DNA from: Sporosarcina quadrami
Lineage (GTDB): Bacteria > Bacillota > Bacilli > Bacillales_A > Planococcaceae
DNA: 64,000 bases
Direction of reading: 5' to 3'
Assembly: GCF_014836615.1 (NCBI RefSeq)
Contig: NZ_JACSQN010000003.1
Location: forward strand, 62,001 to 126,000
The notes below the pieces were generated by a model. The model had not been told where the DNA came from and did not search any database. It was given only the letters and a program-made list of their open reading frames with translations. Positions within the stretch are counted from its first letter, which is position 1. Every line of letters begins with the position of its first letter. Positions 43,999 to 52,671 of this stretch are shown piece by piece. A program made the position numbers and the translations under genes.

Positions 43999-45114
43999 AT
44001 GAAAAAAAATAAGTTATTTTTAGCAAGCCTAACAGCATTAATTGCGATCCCTTCAGTAATATATGCTATTCCCACAGATGATACTGGCGCTGTCAAAGCA
44101 AATAAAAGTACTTCACACGAGAAGATATTCATAGATGTGTCAAGCGAAAATCCTTATTTTGAAACCATTAATGAGATGTATAACTTGGGCTTTATTAGCG
44201 GTTACCCTGACGGTACATTTAAGCCAGCAGAAAATATTAGTCGTAAACATGTAGCTGTCTTATTAGCAAGAGTTTTACCGCTCGAACCAGTACGGCAAAC
44301 AAAAGAGTTTAAGGACGTGCCAAAGACAAATCTTCATCATGATAGTATCCAAAAGGTTCAAAGGTCAGGAATCATGGATGGAGATGAGAATGGTAACTTC
44401 AATCCCGATGCTTCTTTGACTCGCGTACAAATGGCCAAAGTAATTGATTTAGCGTTTGATTTGGCCGTGAAATCAAACAAAGATTTTATTGACGTTCCTC
44501 CCACTCATTGGGGGAATGAACACGTAAGGGCTCTTTATTCCAACGGAGTCACTACTGGTTATGAAGGATATTTCAAGCCTAATGAGAAAGTTACTCGGGC
44601 TCATTACGCTGTATTTATTCACCGTGCTTTGAATCTTGGAAATGAGAATCAAGCTGCACCTGTCGATCCGCCTTTAGCAGAAAAAATTCCTGGGCAACTT
44701 GATTATTACTCGGAAGCCGAATTACGATATCAAATCCCTATGGCAATCACAATGTATACAATGGCACGTCAAAAAGTAACAATGGATAATCCTAACGTGG
44801 TTTCCGATAATGAAATCAGACTAAGAATAGATAATGACAAAGCAGGTCAGATTTCCAAAGAAAATCTTCTTTATTTAAAACGTTTTGTAGAAAGAGATTC
44901 GTATTTTGACGAAATTCTGGACAAATGGCTGGAAGGCGATTTTTCAGATATCGTTCAAGACTATATTCTTCTATTAGGTTTAGAAAGTGCTGATAATGTG
45001 GCTGGAGATCTTGAGCTATTCGTGCATGAACGTACAAAAAAAGCAGAAGAATATTACATTAAGGAAATCTTCGGAGAGGAAGCATTAAAACGACATAAAG
45101 AACAATATGAATAA
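43999..45114 (+). CDS. S-layer homology (SLH) domain surface protein
   Basis: Secreted protein of 371 aa. A signal peptide (about 1-24, ending VIYAIP) is followed by three SLH repeats (about 42-92, 100-150 and 160-208: FISGYPDGTFKPAENISRK, GIMDGDENGNFNPDASLTR and GVTTGYEGYFKPNEKVTRA). SLH trimers bind pyruvylated cell-wall polymer and fix proteins to the surface. The C-terminal 150 residues form an acidic helical domain of unknown function. Ribosome site AAAGGAAG. Confidence 0.9.
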   Translation: MKKNKLFLASLTALIAIPSVIYAIPTDDTGAVKANKSTSHEKIFIDVSSENPYFETINEMYNLGFISGYPDGTFKPAENISRKHVAVLLARVLPLEPVRQTKEFKDVPKTNLHHDSIQKVQRSGIMDGDENGNFNPDASLTRVQMAKVIDLAFDLAVKSNKDFIDVPPTHWGNEHVRALYSNGVTTGYEGYFKPNEKVTRAHYAVFIHRALNLGNENQAAPVDPPLAEKIPGQLDYYSEAELRYQIPMAITMYTMARQKVTMDNPNVVSDNEIRLRIDNDKAGQISKENLLYLKRFVERDSYFDEILDKWLEGDFSDIVQDYILLLGLESADNVAGDLELFVHERTKKAEEYYIKEIFGEEALKRHKEQYE

Positions 45115-45164
45115 TTTATGTCTGTTGCACGTTTTTTTACAACAAAAACGTATCACTCAATATA

Positions 45165-45197
45165 AAAACCCAAGTCTTTGTCAAGAACTTGGGTTTT
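45165..45197. terminator. Terminator between the SLH gene and the 424-aa gene
   Basis: AAAACCCAAG pairs perfectly with CTTGGGTTTT (10 bp). The minus strand runs on with TTTATATT, so it best ends the leftward gene. Confidence 0.8.
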
Positions 45198-45208
45198 AAA
45201 CTAAAGTT

Positions 45209-46483
45209 TTATTTTCCTTCAGTAATATGCGTAATACCTCGTTCAAGCAGTCCAGCAAAACCTGAAAGAATTCGATTAGCTGCAGCTGCATTCACTGTAG
45301 CAGGGTTCTTTGCATTCATACACGCTCTCATTGCTGAGACTCCATCTAATTTTTTCGCTTCACCCGAGAGAACAACTCTTCTATCCAGCGCAGCTAGGAA
45401 AGTGGTGTCGCCTACCCATGCTAAATTGTAAAGATAAGCACTAGGCTGGGCATGGTCGAGTAACTTTGTTGCGTCCTTTACATCGGAATTCTCAGTGATT
45501 AAGCTTGGAGAAGATCCTCTGTTCTCAGCGATCATTAATGATTTTGCTCGATCAATACTCGCTTTAGTAGAAGGCGTGCCCGCAAAATCAAAAGGCTCGT
45601 GAATCTCTTGAGCCTGAATCTTATCTAGAACCGAAGTATAGAATGCGGTTATTTGCTTGGCTTGGGTTAAATAATTTCCACCATTTGAAGGATTTTTCAA
45701 AGCCCCCGTCCCAGTGTGACCATGTGCGGCCAATGCTAATCCCATTCCGGTGTAGGCATTATATCCAGACGATCCGAACGGTTTTCTTACGTTACCTTTG
45801 CCTCCCATAGGGATAAAGGTGCGTAAACCATCTGTATAACTTTTTGTGTAACCATACCTTCCCACTACCGTATTAGAATAAGTTACAATTGCGCTTCGGT
45901 GAACTAATGAATTGTTGACTAAGTCTGAATAAGCACCTAAAGCGCCCGCGACTAGTGCTGGGATGTTAAGCGAAAACTTAGGAACAGCGTATGAATGTTC
46001 GTATTTATACGGCGCTGTATCGGTATTAACATCATCAATACAGAACTTATACAAATGTTCACCAAGAGCAACAAAAAGATATGCTGCGTTTACGTCCACA
46101 ATTCTTTTCCCGGCAGTTGTTAAAGCATTATAAGTAGCTCCTTTTTTTATTAAAGCCAAGCCTAGCAAGACCATTCCATAGCCGGGATCTCCTAAGACAT
46201 TTCCGTAAGTTAGTTTACTTTTGTCAAGCTGGCCACTGTCATTAAGTATGCTAAGAATTAGGCTTATTTCATTAGCAACTCTCAATTTTCGATTATTAGT
46301 ATCAGTTGTTCTAGGATACAAAGCTGCTAAAAATTGAAGTTGCATTCCCATTCGTTGTAAACTAGTTGCATCATCAGGGTTTCTGGATCCAGTAATTTGG
46401 GTTAATGTTCCGTTGTAGTTATTCCCATTTACAAAATAAGTTTCAAACGCTGATTCAGATTCATTTAGAGTAAGTAGTGCCAT
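45209..46483 (-). CDS. Unrecognised protein, 424 aa
   Basis: I do not recognise this protein. ATG 46483 has TGGAGG 9 nt upstream; the frame extends 36 bp further without support. It has no signal peptide or membrane helix. Much of it is Ala/Leu-rich helical, with hairpin-like pairs such as GYGMVLLGLALIKKG, NAAYLFVALGEHLYK and PALVAGALGAYSDLV, which suggests an all-helical toroid or repeat fold. A conserved-looking Gly/His patch is GYNAYTGMGLALAAHGHTGTG. It follows an SLH gene convergently and a sigma/YvrJ operon. Function cannot be assigned. Confidence 0.8.
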   Translation of the reverse strand: MALLTLNESESAFETYFVNGNNYNGTLTQITGSRNPDDATSLQRMGMQLQFLAALYPRTTDTNNRKLRVANEISLILSILNDSGQLDKSKLTYGNVLGDPGYGMVLLGLALIKKGATYNALTTAGKRIVDVNAAYLFVALGEHLYKFCIDDVNTDTAPYKYEHSYAVPKFSLNIPALVAGALGAYSDLVNNSLVHRSAIVTYSNTVVGRYGYTKSYTDGLRTFIPMGGKGNVRKPFGSSGYNAYTGMGLALAAHGHTGTGALKNPSNGGNYLTQAKQITAFYTSVLDKIQAQEIHEPFDFAGTPSTKASIDRAKSLMIAENRGSSPSLITENSDVKDATKLLDHAQPSAYLYNLAWVGDTTFLAALDRRVVLSGEAKKLDGVSAMRACMNAKNPATVNAAAANRILSGFAGLLERGITHITEGK

Positions 46484-46632
46484 TTTAAAATACCTCCATT
46501 TTTCATTTTTTGTCGACACCTTATAAAGGGGAATATAAATTTAAAAAACAACTTCTAATCGAAATATCAAACGAACATTTTAATTTACTTAGAAAAACAG
46601 CAATAACATAAAGGAAACAGGCAGCCATTACT

Positions 46633-47136
46633 TTGCACAATCAAATAAAAAAAGAAGCGATAGCTTCTCCTATAACAAAAGCTGTCGGGTTAGACGTGAC
46701 TGCCTGGAATTATGCACAAGCAGGATTGGATAAAACCGTTCGATTGGCGGATGAAAAAGGAGTCACTGTCAAAACGGAACTTCGTGATTTGGCCGATGTA
46801 GACTGGGAAGCGGAACAATGGGATGCAAACATTCATATATTTGGCCATTTACCAGTAGATGTAATGGAACGGACATTCAACGGTATCGGGAAAGCGCTGA
46901 AACCAGGCGGCTACTATGTAAGCGAGTTATACACAAAAGAACAGCTTCGTTATGGAACAGGTGACCCACGCGTGGAATCAATGCTCGTCAATCCTGCTAT
47001 GTTGCTCGAAGAATTTGACGGATATTTCATCAAGCACTTTCACGTTGGTGAAGTGAATCGCGAAGAAGGTCAGCTCCATACCGGTACAGCCCATGTAGTC
47101 CAAAGCATTTTTCAAAAGAGAGAGGAAGAGAAGTAA
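46633..47136 (+). pseudogene. N-terminally truncated class I SAM methyltransferase
   Basis: From about 46685 the frame encodes the middle and end of a small SAM-dependent methyltransferase: GLDVTAWNYAQAGLDKTVRLA, DWEAEQWDANIHIFGHLP, LKPGGYYVSELYTKEQL. The first 50 or so residues, including the SAM-binding motif I (normally ExGEGRN), are missing. The 17 residues ahead of the homology have no family likeness and no ribosome site precedes them. The break coincides with the edge of the sigma/SLH island, so insertion or deletion there probably removed the 5' end. The ywbE gene still overlaps its stop (TAATG). Confidence 0.8.
46644..46668 (-). terminator. Stranded minus-strand terminator
   Basis: AGAAGC (46653-46658) pairs with GCTTCT (46663-46668); on the minus strand it is followed by seven T and ATTT. 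No minus-strand gene lies upstream of it now, so it may be the remnant of a lost gene. Confidence 0.6.
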
Positions 47137-47330
47137 TGGATGGTAAAAATAGAAGCGATGTAAAACCAGGTTTGAAAGTAGCAGTCATCTTAAAGAAGGA
47201 TCAGCGGTCAGGTGTGAAAACAGAAGGTGTCGTCAAGGATTTATTGACAAACTCCAGCTTCCACCCGCACGGCATTAAAGTGCGACTAGAAGATGGACAA
47301 GTCGGCAGAGTGTGTGAAATTTTGCAGTAA
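47136..47330 (+). CDS. ywbE: YwbE family protein
   Basis: A 64-aa basic beta-rich protein of the conserved YwbE family: PGLKVAVILKKDQRSG and SFHPHGIKVRLEDGQVGRV are the family signature. Function unknown. It overlaps the stop of the truncated methyltransferase by one base and is read from GAGAGGAAGAG, so it may have lost its original promoter if that lay before the methyltransferase. Confidence 0.88.
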   Translation: MDGKNRSDVKPGLKVAVILKKDQRSGVKTEGVVKDLLTNSSFHPHGIKVRLEDGQVGRVCEILQ

Positions 47331-47410
47331 CGTTTTATTTGTGCACGTGCCAGTGCTTGTTTGTGGAATCGCGTACAAGCATTGGAACCGCACGATTAGT
47401 TGAAATCTCC

Positions 47411-47620
47411 GCGCCCGTAAAGGATGCCCCCACGCTCGAAAAATCCATCTCCACGCCCATAAACGTTGCCGCCGCGCCCGAAAAATCCATCTCCACGCCC
47501 GTAAACGATGCCGCCGCGCCCGAAAAATCCGTCTCCACGCCCGTGAACGATGCAGCCGCGCCCGAAAAATCCGTCTCCGCGCTCGTAAACGTTACTCCCG
47601 CGCCCGAAAAAATCATCCGC
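47411..47620. repeat. Ten alternating 21-bp units (42-bp period)
   Basis: Ten consecutive 21-bp units begin with RCGCYCGWAAA or close variants (first at 47411, last at 47600). Two types alternate: type A with GTAAACGATGCCGCC and type B with GAAAAATCCGTCTCC. No indels occur in 210 bp. Since 21 is a multiple of three, long open frames exist on both strands, but they are artefacts. The array lies between convergent ywbE and the permease gene. Confidence 0.93.
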
Positions 47621-47635
47621 TATTAGATAATCTCA

Positions 47636-47669
47636 TAAAAAACCGACAAGAATGTAATCCTCGCCGGTT
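47636..47669 (-). terminator. Terminator of the NCS2 permease gene
   Basis: On the minus strand AACCGGCGAG pairs with CTTGTCGGTT (two wobbles) and is followed by TTTTTTATG. Confidence 0.82.
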
Positions 47670-47684
47670 CTTCACGCCATATCC

Positions 47685-49022
47685 TTACTCAGAAATTCCA
47701 TCCGCGTCATTAGGTTCCTCTTTATTCGCAGGAATAACCAAATTCAGCAGCACCGTAGCAATCGCACCCACCGTAATACCGGAAGAAAGGATATAGTTCG
47801 CCCAATCCGGTACATTCGCAAGTACTTCTTTCGGAAGAACAGTAACAGCGATTGTCAACAAAATCGGAATGCCGATGACCATCATATTGCGGTCATCGAT
47901 CATGATCGGTTGAATGACTTTCATACCATTCGTCACGATCGCAACACAGACGATGCCGAAAATCCCGTTGATGACGGGCTCAGGAATACACGTAATAAGT
48001 GTCGATAATTTCGGCACAAGCCCCAGACATATGAGAATTCCGCCACTCATCATAATGACCGTTCTACTAGCAACACCTGTAATGGCGAGCAGTCCTGCGT
48101 TTGAAGAATAACCTGTCATCGGAGTACTTCCGACAAGCGCTCCAGCGAAACAACCGAGTCCTTCACCGACAGACGCACGGTTTAAGCGTTTTTCATCTAA
48201 CTTCTCGCCCGTTACAGATGAAACAACAAACCACGTTCCAGTCGTTTCAATTAGGATAATTAAATAAACAAAAATCATCGAAATGATGGCACCCATGTCG
48301 AAAATCGGTTTTCCGAATGGTAGCAAGGTTGGCAATGAAAACCATGCTGCATCTTTCACAGGACTAAAATCTACTGTGCCGAAGAACATAGCTGTTACAA
48401 TACCACCCAAAATAGCAAGCAAGACAGAAACGATTCTAAAGAAAGTACCGACTGCCCCAAGTCTCCTCCCCAGCAACATACAGACGATAACAATAATTGC
48501 AGAAACAGAGGCGATGATGATGTTATCTCCGATATTTCCTTCAGCGATGAATATATTATTTAAACCAATCGGCATTAACGCAATTCCAACAATGATGATA
48601 ACTGTTCCGCCGACTAATGGTGGAATTGCTTTTTGAACAGCTTTCGCAAACCATTTTAACGGATAGCCGAGTAAAACGATCAATATAGCACCAGGAATGA
48701 GACTACCTGCAATGGCGCCGAGTCCGAGTTTACTGCCAATCGCTGCAATTGCCCCGACAGGTACATAAGAAGGACCTTGTACGACAGGCATTTTAATACC
48801 AGCACCCGTTTGAATGAGCGTAGCAACACCTGTTGCTAAAAAGCACATTTGAATGAAGAATGCTGTGTTTTCAACTGTTAATGAGAGAAGTCCAGCGATA
48901 ATGATAGGTGCAATATAAAGGTCCATAGCTAGTACATGCTGTAAACCGAGGACGAAAGCTTTTGGAGCACTCACTTTGTCATTCACACCAATAATAATGC
49001 CGTTAGCTTTGTTTTTAGTCAC
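47685..49022 (-). CDS. NCS2 family nucleobase permease (xanthine/uracil/urate type)
   Basis: 445-aa proton symporter with about 12-14 membrane segments. The family motif near the N-terminus is GLQHVLAMD; the QGPSYVPVGAI segment and the GSTPMTGYSSNAG motif identify a nucleobase-ascorbate type permease, closer to the PbuX/PucJ/PucK xanthine-urate branch than to PyrP. GTG 49022 with GCGAGGA 8 nt upstream is preferred to a start 66 bp further up. It is divergent from the Rieske oxygenase gene. Confidence 0.88.
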   Translation of the reverse strand: MTKNKANGIIIGVNDKVSAPKAFVLGLQHVLAMDLYIAPIIIAGLLSLTVENTAFFIQMCFLATGVATLIQTGAGIKMPVVQGPSYVPVGAIAAIGSKLGLGAIAGSLIPGAILIVLLGYPLKWFAKAVQKAIPPLVGGTVIIIVGIALMPIGLNNIFIAEGNIGDNIIIASVSAIIVIVCMLLGRRLGAVGTFFRIVSVLLAILGGIVTAMFFGTVDFSPVKDAAWFSLPTLLPFGKPIFDMGAIISMIFVYLIILIETTGTWFVVSSVTGEKLDEKRLNRASVGEGLGCFAGALVGSTPMTGYSSNAGLLAITGVASRTVIMMSGGILICLGLVPKLSTLITCIPEPVINGIFGIVCVAIVTNGMKVIQPIMIDDRNMMVIGIPILLTIAVTVLPKEVLANVPDWANYILSSGITVGAIATVLLNLVIPANKEEPNDADGISE

Positions 49023-49097
49023 TACTGAATTCCTCGCTTTTTCGTGGATTTGTTTATTTTCAATTGAATTATATAGAAAACAAGGCACTTTGTATAT

Positions 49098-49177
49098 AGA
49101 ATCCGAATAATAATATGATAAAGTTTTTATTCGTTCGTATATTAGACTTGACGATTATCACCTTCATTCGGTAAACT
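49098..49177 (+). promoter_or_regulatory. Divergent control region, permease/Rieske oxygenase
   Basis: TTGACG (49148-49153) and TAAACT (49172-49177), 18 bp apart, could drive the oxygenase gene. CGAATAA at 49104-49110 and TTATTCG at 49127-49133 form a perfect 7-bp inverted repeat with a 16-bp centre, a possible operator shared by both genes. It resembles but does not match a PurR box. Confidence 0.5.
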
Positions 49178-49212
49178 AAAAGCACGAAAACACGTCAGGA
49201 GGAAATGACATC

Positions 49213-50187
49213 ATGATACAGGATCAAGTATTGTTGGAAGACTGGCTCGTTGCTTGCCGATCTGAAGACGTGAAGGATAAACCAATTCAAGTCAAATTAA
49301 TGGGAGAGCGCCTTGCCGTATTCCGCAATAGTAAAGGGGTACATGCATTCAGGGATTTATGTATCCATAGAGGGGCAGCTTTGTCTTTAGGTGAAGTGAA
49401 AAACGATTGCCTCGTCTGTCCTTATCATGCATGGGAATATGATGAGGAAGGGAAATGTGTCCATATTCCACAATTGCCAGAAGGACGTGCGATCCCGAAG
49501 AAAGCGAAAGCTTCATCGTATAGTTGTATCGAGAAATACGGTCTCATTTGGGTGAACTTTGCGGGGAATGAACCTGCTATCTTTGACTACAAACCGATGG
49601 CTTCCAATGATTATCACAATGTCATTTGGGGACCGCAAGAAGTTTTTGCGAAGCCGCCTCGTATCATTGAAAACTTCCTCGATGTCGGCCATCTTGCTGT
49701 TGTGCACGAAGGTTCTCTAGGAACGGAAACGCACCGGGAAGTTATGGATTATAAAGTGCATCATGAAGGAAATCGTATTTTCACTGATGAAATCGCGATT
49801 TTCCAACCGGATCCAGATGGGTCGGGTATTCCGAAATATGTCTACTATACGTATGAAATCCACAGCCCTTTCACAGTAAGTTTCACAAAGAGGGATAAGG
49901 AAAATGATACGCTGATGACGATTCTTTTGACGGTACGACCTATAGATGAAGAACGCTCGGTTGCATACGGAATTTTATCGTTTAATTATGAAACGGGCTT
50001 AACAGATGAAGCAATCATCAAATTCCAAGACGATATTTTTGCACAAGATAAACCGATTGTTGAAAACCAAAAACCTGAAGAATTGCCACTTGATCTGCAA
50101 GTCGAACTTTCACTTGTTTGCGATCGGATGAGTATTGCTTATAGGCAGTATTTAAAAGAACGTGGTGTAGAGTTAGGAACTGCATAA
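49213..50187 (+). CDS. Rieske non-heme iron oxygenase, alpha subunit
   Basis: 324-aa aromatic-ring-hydroxylating or N/O-demethylating oxygenase. The 2Fe-2S ligands are C50, H52, C69 and H72 (CIH ... CPYH). The mononuclear iron site is in ENFLDVGHLAVVHEG (about 163-177). It lacks a partner ferredoxin or reductase nearby. The divergent xanthine-type permease hints at a heterocyclic substrate such as an N-methylated purine or pyrimidine, which is inference. AGGAGG before the ATG; closed by a perfect terminator. Confidence 0.9.
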   Translation: MIQDQVLLEDWLVACRSEDVKDKPIQVKLMGERLAVFRNSKGVHAFRDLCIHRGAALSLGEVKNDCLVCPYHAWEYDEEGKCVHIPQLPEGRAIPKKAKASSYSCIEKYGLIWVNFAGNEPAIFDYKPMASNDYHNVIWGPQEVFAKPPRIIENFLDVGHLAVVHEGSLGTETHREVMDYKVHHEGNRIFTDEIAIFQPDPDGSGIPKYVYYTYEIHSPFTVSFTKRDKENDTLMTILLTVRPIDEERSVAYGILSFNYETGLTDEAIIKFQDDIFAQDKPIVENQKPEELPLDLQVELSLVCDRMSIAYRQYLKERGVELGTA

Positions 50188-50196
50188 TCCCAAAAG

Positions 50197-50236
50197 AACG
50201 GTGTCAAAAGCGTAATGCTTTTGACACCGTTTTTTA
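50197..50236 (+). terminator. Terminator of the Rieske oxygenase gene
   Basis: Perfect 15-bp stem (50197-50211 with 50217-50231), 5-nt loop, then TTTTT. Confidence 0.95.
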
Positions 50237-50296
50237 ATAATTAAAAATATGCTATTCTATTAGAAAGAAGCTTTCCATAGTTTAGGAGGAAAATCA

Positions 50297-51445
50297 TTGA
50301 AAACCTTTTGGGGAATCCTATCCGTCGCATTCATCATGGCACTGGTGTTTCCAATCGTTGCGATTGTTGTTTTCATCTCATACTTTTCAGATTCACGGTT
50401 TATTTTTCCACTTGCGATAGCAGCCTATTTAGCACTCGGCGGATTTCTCGTCATGGCCCGGTTTGAGTTGCATCGATTTAAGAAGTACTTTTTTATGGGT
50501 GCGGGCGTACTAATGGTGATTGCTTTGATATTCATCACGCCCGACCTTTACGATAAAACGCGTAAAGTTATTAGTGATGGATCACTCGAAGTGGAAGAGT
50601 ATAAGCCGTTTCAAAAGAATACAAAGGCAGTGATACTCGATGAACCGGCTACGCTAAAAATAGAGGACGATTTGCCGATAATCGACGGTGCAACTGCACT
50701 ATATCCAATCTATTCCGCATTCGCCCAGGCGGTTTATCCGGAAGCAGATTATGCTGTACATGGCAGTGAAGTCATGTCGAACCGTACAGGTCAGGCATAC
50801 ACGAATGTCATTAATGGTACTGCTGATATTGCTTTTGTACTTAGTCCGTCTGCCAATCAGCTCAAAGAGGCAAAGGATGCAGGAAAGGAACTAAAATTGA
50901 CGCCGATTGGAAAAGAAGCGTTTGTGTTCTTCATCAATTCTAAAAACCCTGTTGAGTCATTGGATGTGGATGAATTGAAAGGAATCTATGCTGGGAAAAT
51001 AACAAATTGGCAAGAAGTCGGCGGGAAAAATGAAACAATTCGTGCATTTCAACGGCCTGAAAACAGTGGCAGCCAAACAGCACTTCAGAAATTCATGGGT
51101 ACAACGGTGATCATGAAGCCCCCAACGGAAGATATTGCGTCTCTCATGGGCACGGTCATCGGTGAAGTCGCTGATTATAAAAACCATAATAATGCTATCG
51201 GTTATACGTTCAGATATTACTCCTCCCAAATGGTGAAGAACAATAAGATCCGCCTGCTCCAAGTGAATGGTGTGGAACCGACTGTCGACACAATCCGTTC
51301 TGGAGAATATCCAATTACCAACGAGTTCTATGCGGTAACGGCGGGAAGTGACAATCCGCACGTAGAAGCTTTTCTAGAGTGGATACTGTCTGATCAAGGT
51401 CAGGAAATCATCGAAAAGACCGGGTATGTGCCGATTCAGAAATGA
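50297..51445 (+). CDS. Membrane-anchored PstS-like phosphate-binding protein
   Basis: 382 aa. Three membrane helices (about 7-30, 34-54 and 63-82) precede an extracytoplasmic domain of the PstS family: PIIDGATALYPIYSAF, the anion loop NRTGQAYTN, and FQRPENSGSQTALQKFM. The fixed multi-helix anchor replaces the usual lipid anchor. No permease or ATPase genes adjoin it, so it is probably a sensor or an accessory binding protein rather than a transporter part. TTG start with GGAGG. Unlike pstS at 23983, no PhoP box is seen upstream. Confidence 0.85.
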   Translation: MKTFWGILSVAFIMALVFPIVAIVVFISYFSDSRFIFPLAIAAYLALGGFLVMARFELHRFKKYFFMGAGVLMVIALIFITPDLYDKTRKVISDGSLEVEEYKPFQKNTKAVILDEPATLKIEDDLPIIDGATALYPIYSAFAQAVYPEADYAVHGSEVMSNRTGQAYTNVINGTADIAFVLSPSANQLKEAKDAGKELKLTPIGKEAFVFFINSKNPVESLDVDELKGIYAGKITNWQEVGGKNETIRAFQRPENSGSQTALQKFMGTTVIMKPPTEDIASLMGTVIGEVADYKNHNNAIGYTFRYYSSQMVKNNKIRLLQVNGVEPTVDTIRSGEYPITNEFYAVTAGSDNPHVEAFLEWILSDQGQEIIEKTGYVPIQK

Positions 51446-51543
51446 GTGGATGGCTTTACAATATTCTTAAATAGCATCAAGCTTGACGTGCGGAAAGACA
51501 TCTATGATTTCCGGAAGGATAAAAAGTAAAGGGGTGAATGTCC

Positions 51544-52548
51544 ATGAACTTCTTAAATGACTTTAAAATTGAGCATCCTATCATACAGGCACCTATGGCA
51601 GGAGTGACGACACCAGAATTTGTGGCGGCAAGCGCAAATGCAGGGATTTTAGGTTCTGTAGGGGCAGGGTATTTATCCGCTGAAGCGACACGAGGAGCAA
51701 TCCGGAACACTCGGAAGCTGACCGACAAACCATTTGCGGTCAATCTATTCGCACCCGAAGAATTGGAGATGGATCAGGAACTACTCCGGCAAGCATACTT
51801 AGCATTGCAGCCGATTGGTGAAAAACTCGGAATGCCTTTTTGGAAAGCGCCTCTATCTGAATCCTGCTTTGATGAGCAAATTGATGTCATCATTGAGGAA
51901 GGCATTACAATCTGTTCATTCACATTCGGACTTCCAAGTGAAGCGATTGTCCGAAAGCTGAAAGAGCACAACATTTTCCTAATCGGCACGGCGACTTCAG
52001 TAGAAGAGGCAATACTTGCTGAAGAAAGTGGAATGGATGCGGTTGTAGCACAAGGCAAAGAAGCAGGCGGACATCGTGGTTCATTCATCGGGGAAGCGTT
52101 AGTTCCCCTGGGGAAATTGGTGACGGAAGTTGTTGCGAAAGTCCACATACCAGTCATTGCGGCTGGTGGTATTGCGAATAAAGAGCAAATGGATCTCATG
52201 CTCGAAAAAGGCGCACAAGCCATCCAGTTGGGTACAGCACTTCTTGCAACTGAAGAAAGTGGGGCACATCCATTGTATAAACAAGCAGTACTGAATGCCG
52301 AGGAAGGATGCACAGTTCTGACGAAAGCTTTCTCGGGAAAAGCAGCGCGAGGAATTCTAAATCCATTCATCACAATGATGGCAAATACGCCAATTGCGCC
52401 ATATCCTATCCAGAACGATCTGACGAAAAAGATCCGGAGCGAAGCGGCAACGCAAGGACGACCAGAATTCATGTCACTTTGGGCGGGTGAAAGCGTACAT
52501 GAAACTACAAGAGGAACTGTAACTGAAATTGTTAAAAGTTTTATCTAA
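51544..52548 (+). CDS. Nitronate monooxygenase-like FMN enzyme
   Basis: 334-aa TIM-barrel flavoprotein of the NPD/FabK group. The N-terminus HPIIQAPMAGVTTPEF, the central QGKEAGGHRGSF with the catalytic-His region, and PVIAAGGIANKEQM and IQLGTALLATEES (FMN phosphate binding) are typical. It could oxidise nitronates or be an enoyl reductase-like enzyme. ATG 51544, 9 nt after GGGG, is preferred to the ATG 6 bp upstream. Confidence 0.88.
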   Translation: MNFLNDFKIEHPIIQAPMAGVTTPEFVAASANAGILGSVGAGYLSAEATRGAIRNTRKLTDKPFAVNLFAPEELEMDQELLRQAYLALQPIGEKLGMPFWKAPLSESCFDEQIDVIIEEGITICSFTFGLPSEAIVRKLKEHNIFLIGTATSVEEAILAEESGMDAVVAQGKEAGGHRGSFIGEALVPLGKLVTEVVAKVHIPVIAAGGIANKEQMDLMLEKGAQAIQLGTALLATEESGAHPLYKQAVLNAEEGCTVLTKAFSGKAARGILNPFITMMANTPIAPYPIQNDLTKKIRSEAATQGRPEFMSLWAGESVHETTRGTVTEIVKSFI

Positions 52549-52671
52549 CTAGCTGCAGCCATTATCTATCGTTCCCTGCGATTCATCGCTATTTTTCCCT
52601 AGACAACGTATAATAAAAGAAGCGGAAGAAGAAGTCATTTTTCCTCTAGTTAGAAAAAGAGGTGTAAGTAC

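Noticed and set aside
47339..47626. Repeat-protein genes on both strands
   Set aside because: The frames are open only because 21 bp is a multiple of three; no ribosome site or signal is present and both strands are equally open.
49098..49140. PurR box
   Set aside because: CCGAAT and its inverted partner are similar to the PurR motif, but a key C is missing in each and the spacing is too wide.
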